Source of the DNA: Terrimonas ferruginea DSM 30193
Lineage (GTDB): Bacteria > Bacteroidota > Bacteroidia > Chitinophagales > Chitinophagaceae
Assembly: GCF_000425585.1 (NCBI RefSeq)
Contig: NZ_KE384401.1
Span: forward strand, 212,051-276,050
Reading direction: 5' to 3'
Length of the DNA: 64,000 nt
How positions within the stretch are numbered: the stretch's first letter is position 1; every line of letters begins with the position of its first letter. Under the pieces are notes generated by a model that did not search any database, was not told where the DNA came from, and saw only the letters and a program-made list of their open reading frames with translations. Of this stretch, positions 27,603 through 35,685 are shown piece by piece. The position numbers and the translations under genes were made by a program.

Positions 27603-29429
27603 ATGTCATTTAGCAGGTCCGGGCCTTTTGGCTGGTTATTTTTTTTGCTGTTTGCCTCGCTGCCTGCGGCGGCACAGAACCTGAATGGTCAGCGCATAAC
27701 CGTTGGCGCCGACGCTCCTGCCTTTCTTATTTTCAACGACGAAGTGGTCAATGCCGAATTCAGCACACCCGAAGGAACACGGCTCTACAGTTGCAAAGTG
27801 CGCAACAATAAGTCGATGTCGCTTACGTACAAGGGAGATGGAAAACAAGTGCCGGATAATATCGGCCTCACCGTGCAGGAAGGCAAACGCAACCACTATT
27901 TCATCATTTCCTTCAATAAAGATTACGATATCAATCGCGATCCTTCACTCTGGTACGATTACTCCAACCTGAAAGACTTAAAAAAGATCGCACAGAAATT
28001 AAGTACGACCAATAAAGACGATCTCGCCAAAATCGAAGAGGAAGAAAAAGAACAGGCGAAGAAAGAAGAAGAAAAACGCCAGTCGGATGTAGCCAAAGCT
28101 CAGCAAACGCGTGAACAGGAAGCCGAACGCATACGCAAGGAACTGAAGGAAATGGAGAAAAAAGATTCCAGGGCGCAACAGGAACTGGAAACGAAACTGA
28201 CCAAAGCCAAAGAAGACGAACAGAAAAGAAACGAGGAAAAGAAAAAAGCGGCGGACGATGCCAAACAGAAAGAAGCCGAGCGGCTGAAAATAGAAGCATT
28301 GCTGAAACAGGAAACGGATCAGCATAAAAAAGACGATGAAACCGCCCGCAAGAAAGAGGAAGAAGAGCGCAGGAAAGCCGACCTGAAAGCAGCCGAAGAG
28401 AAAAAAGCCGCAGAACTGGCCGCGAAGAAAAAAGCAGAAGAGGATAAAAAACGTGCAGAAGAAATTGCGCGACTCAAAGAGGCGGACAGAATAAAAGCGG
28501 AAGCCGAACAAAAACGCCGGCAGGAAGAAGAACGCAAAAAAGCCGACCTGCAGGCACAGGCTGATGCCAAACGCAAAGCAGAGGAAGAGAAGAAACAACA
28601 GGAGATCGCCCGCAAGAAACAGGAAGAAGATACGCGCCGCGCACAGGCGGAAGCCAAGCGTAAAGAAGAAGAACGCATACTGCGGGAAGCCGCCGAGAAA
28701 GCAAAAGTGGAAGAAGAACGCCGCAAAAAAGAACACGAAGAAGCAGTGGCCCGCCTGAAAGCACTCGAAGAAGAAAAGGAACGCCAGCGCCAGGAGAAAG
28801 CCTACACACGCGCTGGTCTTTGGGAACGCTATGGCAGTAAAGGCATTAATATTTTCGATATACCTGACAAACAACCGCAATACGTCAATTCCGATTTTTA
28901 CCTGACGGCGGATACACTGCGTAATTATCAATATTCCATGGAATTGCTGAAGGTGCCGGCCAACCTGGCTATCGCTTCGCAGGAAACCGTGAATGGCGGC
29001 GTATCGATGACACTGGAAAATATTGCCTTCAGCGGCCCCAATGCCTATTTTAAATTGAACATCAGCAACAAAAGCAAGGAAGACTTCCTGATGGGCGCCG
29101 CGTTGGTGCGCTGGTATAATGCCGATGAAACATACCGCAAACCTCTGCGTTGCAGCTACGTTACATTTATTCAAAGCTTCCCGATCGTCCGCCCCGGACA
29201 GGATACCCGTATTGTGGTAGTGATCCGCGATGCCAATATACAGGACGGCGATATGCTCAACATCAATATCGGCGAGCGCCGCGCAGACCGTAAAAACATG
29301 GACATTGTATTCGACGGAAAAGTATACAACAAGGAACGGATGAAGATTGAGAAGAAGCTGACACCCGATGATGCCGCTCCCGCAGCAACGGATTCCAAAG
29401 AAAAAAAAGGAAAGAAGAAGAAAAAGTGA
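27603..29429 (+). CDS. Periplasmic protein: two beta domains joined by a very long charged helix
   Basis: A 608-residue exported protein with a signal peptide ending LPAAAQ. The N-terminal beta domain (about 25-125) and the C-terminal one (about 405-585) resemble the two halves of conjugative TraN/DUF4138 proteins. Compare DAPAFLIFNDEVVNAEFS and FSGPNAYFKLNISNKSKED followed by FPIVRPGQDTRIVVVI; this likeness is my inference. Between them is a stretch of about 270 residues made nearly only of Glu, Lys, Arg, Ala and Gln, typical of a single alpha helix or TolA-like rod. A Lys-rich tail ends the protein. A lytic transglycosylase gene starts 3 bp after the stop, so the pair is one operon. The T6SS locus begins about 1.2 kb further. 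Confidence 0.7.
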   Translation: MSFSRSGPFGWLFFLLFASLPAAAQNLNGQRITVGADAPAFLIFNDEVVNAEFSTPEGTRLYSCKVRNNKSMSLTYKGDGKQVPDNIGLTVQEGKRNHYFIISFNKDYDINRDPSLWYDYSNLKDLKKIAQKLSTTNKDDLAKIEEEEKEQAKKEEEKRQSDVAKAQQTREQEAERIRKELKEMEKKDSRAQQELETKLTKAKEDEQKRNEEKKKAADDAKQKEAERLKIEALLKQETDQHKKDDETARKKEEEERRKADLKAAEEKKAAELAAKKKAEEDKKRAEEIARLKEADRIKAEAEQKRRQEEERKKADLQAQADAKRKAEEEKKQQEIARKKQEEDTRRAQAEAKRKEEERILREAAEKAKVEEERRKKEHEEAVARLKALEEEKERQRQEKAYTRAGLWERYGSKGINIFDIPDKQPQYVNSDFYLTADTLRNYQYSMELLKVPANLAIASQETVNGGVSMTLENIAFSGPNAYFKLNISNKSKEDFLMGAALVRWYNADETYRKPLRCSYVTFIQSFPIVRPGQDTRIVVVIRDANIQDGDMLNINIGERRADRKNMDIVFDGKVYNKERMKIEKKLTPDDAAPAATDSKEKKGKKKKK

Positions 29430-29432
29430 GTT

Positions 29433-30515
29433 ATGAAAAAACTGCGGCTGTCTTTTGTTTGCCTGCTGATTGCGTTTACACCGCTAACCGCCATAGCACA
29501 GGATCACAGCGTTTATTTTTGCGGCGAACGCATTCCGGTAGAGCGGAGTTTTGTAGCGGACAAACTGATGAACATCATCCGCAAACAGGTGCCGCTTGTG
29601 AACCTTCCCGCATTGCGCAAACGCGCACAACTCTATTTTCCCATTGCAGAAAAATACCTCCGCTTATTCGGCATTCCGGAAGACCTGAAATATTTACCGA
29701 TCGTTGAGAGTGGTTTCATGGCCACGGTTCGTTCGGCGGCCGGCGCACATGGCTTCTGGCAGATCATGCCCGCCACCGCACGGCAGTACGGAATGGTGAT
29801 GAATGAAGTGATAGATGAACGTGAAGACATCAACAAAGCAAGTGAAGTCGGATGCAAACTGCTGAAGTTTCATTATGACTTTTATAAAAAAAGGTACGGC
29901 GTGGCTTCGTGGACATTGTCCGCTGCTGCCTACAACAATGGCATCGGCAATATCGATAAAGCCATCCGCAAACAGGGCACCGATTATTTTTCCATGCAGC
30001 TCAACCCGGAAACGGCGGCTTATGTTTATAAGATCATTGCTGTAAAAGAGTTGTTTGAATACCCGGAGATTTACATGAAGAGTTTTGGGTACAATGTGTT
30101 CTCCACCACGGCTCCCAAGAAAATCAAAAAAGGTGGTGATGAAAATGATGAGGCGTTCAGGCAGATCGATCTGCAGGTGAGCAGCCAGGAGAATAAATCA
30201 TTGGAGGAAAAGCCCAAGCCTCCGCGTTACGTGGTGGCGCATATTTCCGGTTCCCATAAAAAGTTCAAAGATGGTGATCTGATTAAGATCGTCGTGGATC
30301 AGGATATGACAACCAACCTCGGTTATTCCCGCAAAGGGTATACGTTCAGTGTTCCCGGCTGGATCATCGACGACCGCGTGTTCATGGACCTCGGCTACGG
30401 CCACAGCCTCACCTTATTCGACACCGATTTGAAGAAAGGCATAGCGCTCGAAGATCTGAAAAAGAAGAATGTGAATGTGATGCTGAAAAATACAGGATAT
30501 CAGGAGGAGGAATAA
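29433..30515 (+). CDS. Lytic transglycosylase (MltD-like SLT domain)
   Basis: A 360-residue exported murein hydrolase that cleaves the MurNAc-GlcNAc bond and forms 1,6-anhydro ends. The signal peptide ends AIAQ. The SLT domain (about 65-215) has the catalytic Glu92 in YLPIVESGF, then AAGAHGFWQIMPATARQYG and LSAAAYNNGIGNI. Instead of LysM repeats, the C-terminus has a lysine-rich linker and an unrecognised beta-rich domain (about 265-355, YVVAHISGSHKKF to VMLKNTGY). It is 3 bp downstream of the long-helix protein. Murein hydrolases are used by several secretion systems for local wall opening, so a link to the adjacent T6SS is possible but unproven. Confidence 0.88.
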   Translation: MKKLRLSFVCLLIAFTPLTAIAQDHSVYFCGERIPVERSFVADKLMNIIRKQVPLVNLPALRKRAQLYFPIAEKYLRLFGIPEDLKYLPIVESGFMATVRSAAGAHGFWQIMPATARQYGMVMNEVIDEREDINKASEVGCKLLKFHYDFYKKRYGVASWTLSAAAYNNGIGNIDKAIRKQGTDYFSMQLNPETAAYVYKIIAVKELFEYPEIYMKSFGYNVFSTTAPKKIKKGGDENDEAFRQIDLQVSSQENKSLEEKPKPPRYVVAHISGSHKKFKDGDLIKIVVDQDMTTNLGYSRKGYTFSVPGWIIDDRVFMDLGYGHSLTLFDTDLKKGIALEDLKKKNVNVMLKNTGYQEEE

Positions 30516-30516
30516 T

Positions 30517-30643
30517 TTGGTGATTTGAAAATTTGAAGATTAGGCAATGCTTATTGGTTCCCCATCAACCAATAAAAAACAGGCCCTTCTGAACGAAAGA
30601 CCTGTACGAAAGTTTAATTATCAAATTTTCAAATCATCAAATT
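30517..30643. repeat. Inverted word-repeat arms around a hairpin core
   Basis: The left arm reads TTTGGTGATTTGAAAATTTG and on (30517-30547). The right arm, TAATTATCAAATTTTCAAAT and on (30615-30643), is its inverse. The core contains TTATTGGTT and AACCAATAA forming a hairpin (about 30550-30574), and a weaker ACAGG/CCTGT pairing further right. Confidence 0.7.
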
Positions 30644-30677
30644 AAAAAAGCCCCTCGCCTCTGGCGGGGGCTTTTTT
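30644..30677. terminator. Bidirectional intrinsic terminator between transglycosylase and tssC
   Basis: AAAAAAGCCCCTCGCC (30644-30659) pairs with GGCGGGGGCTTTTTT (30663-30677), with one mismatch or bulge and a short loop. A runs on one side and T runs on the other make it functional on both strands. It serves the two convergent operons. Confidence 0.85.
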
Positions 30678-30681
30678 AAGA

Positions 30682-32064
30682 TTATTTCTGCTGATCATAC
30701 TCTGTTTCCCACTGCGTGCCGTCATCGCCTTTCTGACCATCCATTTTGATCATAAAGTTTTTGGCGGGGAAGTAAGGTTTCATGTGTATGTCCAGGTGAA
30801 TGCGGTCTTTCTGAACAGGATCCTGCTCGAAGCGGCGGATCGTGAAGTCTTCGATGAGTTTGTCCGGACCGGTGATGCTGTCGAGGAAGCGCACGATCTG
30901 GCTCATGAGGTCTTTCCGTGTGTTGGCATTGAAGTTCTCAAATGCGCGACGGTTCAGGAAGTCCATCAATACTTTGGTTACGTAGTCGAATACGCGTACA
31001 ACCGAATAGGTCTGCAGACCGAGGTTGTCGCCGTTGAAGAGAGTTTTGGCAGAGAAGGCCATTACTTTTCCGTATTCCTTAACCATGGGCACGAGTCCCA
31101 TTTTTTCGAGGTTGGCGATCTCGCTTTTCTTGAGATCGAATTTAACACCGTCCACTTCGTTCATGCTGCCGAATTTCTTACCGGCAGTTACCTGGCTCAT
31201 GAGTGTCTTGTAAATTTTACCAGCCAATGCACCGGAAGGCGGAACATAGAGGTCTTCGTCTTCACCCAGCTCTTCAAAGCGACCACGGCCCACGAGCCAG
31301 TTACAGGTCATCATCACGTTACTGCGGTACTTATCGCCGCCGGTGAGGTTGGCGATCTCGAACATTTCCATTACGTCATCGGGAGCGTCGAGGTGTTCGA
31401 AGTCGGTTACCAGCATTACTTTATTCTCATGCGCCATTTTAGCCCATTTTTCCACAACCTTATTGGAGCCGAGATAACCGGGAACGATGAGAATGCTGTA
31501 GTTGCTGCGCAGATCCAGGCGGTCGTAGTTCTGTTTCAGCTCTGCGTTGATGAAATCGATGAAACGGGTATTGTCGAGGTCCTTCAACTGATCGGGTTCA
31601 CAGTTGATGAAGGAAACGTTTTTAAGTTTATCGCTTTCGGAGTTTTTGAAGAACAGCGCCACGTTGCGGTAGGACCGCTCGAGTTCGCGTGTTTCTTCTA
31701 CCGCTTTGGCGAGGTTCTTCTCAAGCACTTTCTGGCATTGTTCGGCTTTCTCTTCGCTGAGGTTCACCATGTCAGAAATCTCGCTGTTGGACTCCAACAC
31801 TTCTGCCCAGATGGAAAGGGCGCGTTTGAGTGCTTCGCGTTCGCTTTTCTTTTGATTTTCCGTCAGGAAGATATTCCGGCGTGCTTTACGGTCCGGGTTG
31901 AGGTTGGCGGCGCCCTCGATGGAAGATTCAATCAGATCAAACCCGCCGAATTTGGCCAGTTTTTCTGTACCGCGCTTCAAGAGTTCCAGCGGGTTTCCCA
32001 CCGGCTGGCGTTCCTTTACCTGCTCTGGCTGGGGTGCCGACTGTTGTTGCAACTCTTCACTCAT
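30682..32064 (-). CDS. tssC: T6SS sheath large subunit TssC
   Basis: A 460-residue homologue of the large contractile-sheath subunit of the Bacteroidota T6SSiii. Family signals include the C-terminal RFEQDPVQKDRIHLDIHMKPYFPAKNFMIKMDG and the middle NYSILIVPGYLGSNKVVEKWAKMA and VMMTCNWLVGRGRFEELGEDE segments. TssC and TssB assemble into the cytoplasmic sheath that contracts to propel the Hcp tube. It is the last gene of the leftward arm, 37 bp after the hcp gene, and ends at a strong terminator. Confidence 0.9.
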   Translation of the reverse strand: MSEELQQQSAPQPEQVKERQPVGNPLELLKRGTEKLAKFGGFDLIESSIEGAANLNPDRKARRNIFLTENQKKSEREALKRALSIWAEVLESNSEISDMVNLSEEKAEQCQKVLEKNLAKAVEETRELERSYRNVALFFKNSESDKLKNVSFINCEPDQLKDLDNTRFIDFINAELKQNYDRLDLRSNYSILIVPGYLGSNKVVEKWAKMAHENKVMLVTDFEHLDAPDDVMEMFEIANLTGGDKYRSNVMMTCNWLVGRGRFEELGEDEDLYVPPSGALAGKIYKTLMSQVTAGKKFGSMNEVDGVKFDLKKSEIANLEKMGLVPMVKEYGKVMAFSAKTLFNGDNLGLQTYSVVRVFDYVTKVLMDFLNRRAFENFNANTRKDLMSQIVRFLDSITGPDKLIEDFTIRRFEQDPVQKDRIHLDIHMKPYFPAKNFMIKMDGQKGDDGTQWETEYDQQK

Positions 32065-32101
32065 AGTATCGTGTTTTGTTTAATGTTGGGGATGGGGTTA
32101 G

Positions 32102-32587
32102 TTAGTCGGCAATAAAGCTGGCGATAGGCGCGTTGGCCGTCTCGGTGCTGCCGGATGATGATGATGATCCGGAACTTCCTCCTTTGCTGCCATTGGTATA
32201 TACCGGTGTTTTAACTACATACTTGTCATTGATCTTTACACACATGGCTGATAACATGATCTTCAGCGTCATAGGTACTCCTTCGTTATCAGAATAATCA
32301 GTGTTGTATCCTATGCAGTAAGCATCTTCAAAAGCAATGGTTTTGCCGATGGCAGATGCATCACGCTTGAAGAAAGTAACCTGTCCGTTCTTTTTCATTT
32401 TCGGACTGGTTGCCCATTCTGATATCTCATCGTCTTTGCCAGATGACTCGATCACAATGCTCAGTACATCGCAGCTTACACGATCCCTGGGTACACCATA
32501 CTGATCGGTTTGCTGATGAATGTTCATACTAAAGGACAACACATTGTATGAGTTGTTCCCAAGTACGAGTGTTGATTTAAATGACAT
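32102..32587 (-). CDS. tssD: T6SS tube protein Hcp/TssD with Ser-Gly tail
   Basis: A 161-residue Hcp of the Bacteroidota type: MSFKSTLVLGNNSYNVLSFS at the start, then TFFKRDASAIGKTIAFEDAYC and VPMTLKIMLSAMCVKIND. About 30 residues longer than the other Hcp in this locus (41054-41440), it carries a C-terminal extension. The extension includes a run of Ser and Gly (GSKGGSSGSSSSSGSTET) and ends PIASFIAD. The gene lies between tssB and tssC, 27 bp and 37 bp from them. The tail would line the tube or its rim, and could be a cargo or capping feature; this is inference. Confidence 0.88.
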   Translation of the reverse strand: MSFKSTLVLGNNSYNVLSFSMNIHQQTDQYGVPRDRVSCDVLSIVIESSGKDDEISEWATSPKMKKNGQVTFFKRDASAIGKTIAFEDAYCIGYNTDYSDNEGVPMTLKIMLSAMCVKINDKYVVKTPVYTNGSKGGSSGSSSSSGSTETANAPIASFIAD

Positions 32588-32614
32588 GTCGCAGGTTTAA
32601 TGATTAAGGGTCGG

Positions 32615-33067
32615 TTACTGGTGATTGTCCAGGTCGGCTACCATTCCATTGATCGCATCGAGCAGGGCCTGCTTTGCTTCAGGATCGGCCAATGCGGTTT
32701 TCAGGATCTTGTTCGATTTCAGTTGTTTGATGATCTTCAGGTATTCTTCTTTTTTGGCCGCATTGTCTTTCAGAAAAGCACTCTGCGCCGTAATACCTTT
32801 TGTACCGAAGTCGCCAAGCGTATTGAAAGAAAGTGATTCTTTCCTTGTCTGTCCGCTTGCATCTTCGAAGTCAACACCGATCTCCGGTTTGAAATGTTCG
32901 AATACCTGTTCAATGGTCTGGAGTCCATGCACCACTTCGGGTTTTACCGGAGCATCCTTGGTGAGTTTTTCTGCCATCAGTGTGCGGTTCTGCGGAATGT
33001 CCACAAACGCCTCACTGGCATCGGTTTTCACCTCGGTGCCGCCAATACCGTAGTTACTGTCCATCAT
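32615..33067 (-). CDS. tssB: T6SS sheath small subunit TssB
   Basis: A 150-residue sheath small subunit of the T6SSiii type. It reads VVHGLQTIEQVFEHFKPEIGVDFED, then ESLSFNTLGDFGTKGITAQS and a helical C-terminus with QLKSNKILKTALADPEAKQALLDAI. It pairs with TssC. The first ATG (33067) and the next codon (33064) are both possible starts. It lies 95 bp behind clpV and 27 bp before the tailed hcp gene. Confidence 0.88.
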   Translation of the reverse strand: MMDSNYGIGGTEVKTDASEAFVDIPQNRTLMAEKLTKDAPVKPEVVHGLQTIEQVFEHFKPEIGVDFEDASGQTRKESLSFNTLGDFGTKGITAQSAFLKDNAAKKEEYLKIIKQLKSNKILKTALADPEAKQALLDAINGMVADLDNHQ

Positions 33068-33162
33068 GGTTGTTGCATTTAAGTTTTGATATTGAAAAAT
33101 TACGATTTTTTCCCGGTAAGTTTCACTACTTCAAAATTCAGGCCTGCTTTATGTTTGCGACC

Positions 33163-35643
33163 TTATTTTACGCTCCATATCAGTTCTTTATGGCCATTTT
33201 TTTCTTCCACGTCCACCGTTACCTCGCTGCCTTTACTGATTTCTGCATTGATGATCATACGGCTGAGCGGTTTGCGCAGCCAGGTTCTGATCGCACCTTT
33301 CAACGGACGCACACCGTATTTAGGGGTAAACCCTAGATTAGCCAGGTGTTCTTCCGCTTCCGGCGTTACATGAAGGGCTATTCCCTGTTGCTCCAGTTGT
33401 TTGACCAGCGGTTTCAGGTGAATATTGAAGATGCGCACCACATTCTCTTTGCTCACGGGCGCAAAAGGAACGATCTCCGTCACCCGCGCGAGGAACTCCG
33501 GCCGGAAATAACGCGCCATGATCTCCAGCAGTTCGTCCGAGCGCGGGATCGTGCCTTCCCCGAATTGCTGAATGATGTGTTCCGCACCAATGTTGGAAGT
33601 AAAAAGGATAACCGCATTGGAGAAATCACCTTCCTTGCCTAACCGGTCGTGCATGCGGCCTTCGTCGAGTATTTGCAGGAAAATATCGAATACCGACGGA
33701 TGCGCTTTTTCAATTTCATCGAACAATACGATCGCATAAGGTTGCTGCCGTATTTTATTTACCAGCATGCCGCCTTCTTCATAGCCCACATAACCCGGAG
33801 GGGCACCATATAACAAAGCGGCAGAATGCTCTTCTTTAAATTCCGACATGTCAAACCGGATGATCGAGTTTTCATCCTGGAAAAGGAATTCAGCCAGCGA
33901 CTTGGCCAGTTCTGTTTTACCGGTACCTGTTGGTCCGAGGAAGAAGAACGAAGCGATAGGCTGGCCCGCTTTGTTCAGTCCCGATCTTGATTCAAGGATG
34001 GCATCGGAAACCGTTTTCAAAGCATGGTCCTGGCCGATCACACGCTGACGCAAATGATCTTCCATGCTTACGAGGCGCTGCTGTTCTTTTGTTTGTATTT
34101 TACCAATGGGAATACCGGTTACATTCGCTACCACCGCGCTGATATCCATCGCGTCGATGCTTTTTTTCTCTTCGGCGGCTACACCGGCAAGACTGGTAAA
34201 CAGATCTTCGAGGTAGGCTTTCATTTCTGCCGGCTCGAGTATTTTCTTGAATTCTTTTTCTTCGTTATAACGCGCCAATAACACGGGACTCAATCCTGTT
34301 TGTGCTTCGTGATACAACCAGCGCAGGTCTTCCTCTTTGGCATCTTCAAATTCGGTCAGGCGTTTTTGCAATTGCTCCACATCCGAACGCGACGTGTCGG
34401 TCATCATGCGGGTAACGGCAAGCGTACGGTCGAGCAGATCGAGTGCGGAATCGGGCAGCTTGCGTTCCTTGATGAAACGCCGCGCCAGGCGAATGGCTTC
34501 TGCAAATACCGCATCTTCAATTTCGAGGCTGTGGTGTGTGGCAAAATGAGGGGCCTGGTTGCGCAACATTTTTTCAGCAATGGTACTGTCCGGCTCCTGC
34601 ACTTTCACTACTTCAAAACGGCGGCTGAATGTTTCATCTTTTTCAATGCTCTTACGGTATTCATCGAGTGTGGTCGTGCCGATCACCGTCAGAAAACCTT
34701 TGGCAAGTTCTGCTTTTAAAATACTTGTGGCGCCGCCGTTGGGATTGTTGCGGTCGATCAGGGTATGAATTTCATCGATGAACAAAACGGGTTTTTCGAG
34801 TGATGATAATTCACGGATGATTTTGCGCAGGCGGTCTTCTATTTCGCCTTTGTAGGAGGCACCTGCGAGCAACGCGCCATTGTCCAGTTCATAAATAGAA
34901 ATATTCCGGAGATGAAGCGGTACGTGTCCGTTAGCAACGGCCAGTGCAAAACCGTTGAGCAGTGCCGTTTTGCCCACGCCTGCTTCTCCGGTGATGATGA
35001 CGTTTGATTTACTTTTGCGGCTGATGATCTCGCAGATCTGGCGGATTTCTTTATCGCGTCCGATCACTTCGTGCAGCGTGCCGCCTGCCGCTTCCGCCAG
35101 TTTATCGATACAATATTTTTCAATGGCATCTGTGCCGGCCTGCGGCATCGCCGGTGCATAACCATTTGCAGGCTTGCCGTTACCGGCAGCTTTGGGTGCT
35201 TTGGCCGTGCTTTCAAACCACTGAAGCACCTGCGCCGAACTTATCGGGAATGTTTTTAATTGTTCATACGCAAAAGCAACACCTGGTGTGGCGAGTGCAA
35301 TGAAAAGACATTGTGGTTCCAATGCCGCGTAGCCCAATTTCGTTTGCAAATGGTCTGCTTCGGTGAACATGGGTCCCATGTCTTCATCAGCATCGGGTTC
35401 GTCAGACACACGGGAAGAGCGCGGGTATTCTTCGATGCGGATCTCGGCCCATTCCTCGATATAATACACATCCACGCCTTTTGATTCGAGGAACTTCAAT
35501 AACGGGAGGTCTTTGTGCAATAAGGCTTTCAGTAAATGTCCGGCCGCATAATGGTCGTGCATGTTTTCGCGTGCGATGCGTGCCGCGATATGCAGGGCCT
35601 GTTGCGCCTGTGCAGAGAAACTGTATTGAGTAAGCAGGGACAT
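33163..35643 (-). CDS. tssH: T6SS sheath-recycling ATPase ClpV/TssH
   Basis: An 826-residue class I Clp ATPase. The N-domain (about 1-150) begins FSAQAQQALHIAARIARENMH. The first AAA+ module has Walker A GEAGVGKTALL near residue 218 and LFIDEIHTLID. A middle coiled segment follows, then a second AAA+ module with GPTGTGKTELAKSLA near residue 569, VLFDEIEKAHPSVFDIF and the C-terminal D2-small region with KYGVRPLKGAI. The N-domain, the length and the position among sheath genes identify it as ClpV rather than ClpB; the ClpB-type long M-domain is shortened. It disassembles contracted sheaths. Confidence 0.92.
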   Translation of the reverse strand: MSLLTQYSFSAQAQQALHIAARIARENMHDHYAAGHLLKALLHKDLPLLKFLESKGVDVYYIEEWAEIRIEEYPRSSRVSDEPDADEDMGPMFTEADHLQTKLGYAALEPQCLFIALATPGVAFAYEQLKTFPISSAQVLQWFESTAKAPKAAGNGKPANGYAPAMPQAGTDAIEKYCIDKLAEAAGGTLHEVIGRDKEIRQICEIISRKSKSNVIITGEAGVGKTALLNGFALAVANGHVPLHLRNISIYELDNGALLAGASYKGEIEDRLRKIIRELSSLEKPVLFIDEIHTLIDRNNPNGGATSILKAELAKGFLTVIGTTTLDEYRKSIEKDETFSRRFEVVKVQEPDSTIAEKMLRNQAPHFATHHSLEIEDAVFAEAIRLARRFIKERKLPDSALDLLDRTLAVTRMMTDTSRSDVEQLQKRLTEFEDAKEEDLRWLYHEAQTGLSPVLLARYNEEKEFKKILEPAEMKAYLEDLFTSLAGVAAEEKKSIDAMDISAVVANVTGIPIGKIQTKEQQRLVSMEDHLRQRVIGQDHALKTVSDAILESRSGLNKAGQPIASFFFLGPTGTGKTELAKSLAEFLFQDENSIIRFDMSEFKEEHSAALLYGAPPGYVGYEEGGMLVNKIRQQPYAIVLFDEIEKAHPSVFDIFLQILDEGRMHDRLGKEGDFSNAVILFTSNIGAEHIIQQFGEGTIPRSDELLEIMARYFRPEFLARVTEIVPFAPVSKENVVRIFNIHLKPLVKQLEQQGIALHVTPEAEEHLANLGFTPKYGVRPLKGAIRTWLRKPLSRMIINAEISKGSEVTVDVEEKNGHKELIWSVK

Positions 35644-35685
35644 ACGCTGGGTTTAATTGATTGTATAGTTCATCTTATCCGGTGC

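Noticed and set aside
27999..29174. 391-residue open frame antisense to the long-helix protein
   Set aside because: It is Phe/Leu-rich because it is the complement of Glu/Lys-rich coding sequence. It has no domain, start context or promoter.
27603..29429. TssR or TolA identity for the long-helix protein
   Set aside because: I see no von Willebrand-type region or other TssR feature, and no transmembrane anchor as in TolA. Only the rod resembles TolA.
30784..32115. 443-residue open frame antisense to tssC
   Set aside because: It is a shadow of a well-supported gene. The translation shows no family, and its existence follows from the codon bias of tssC.
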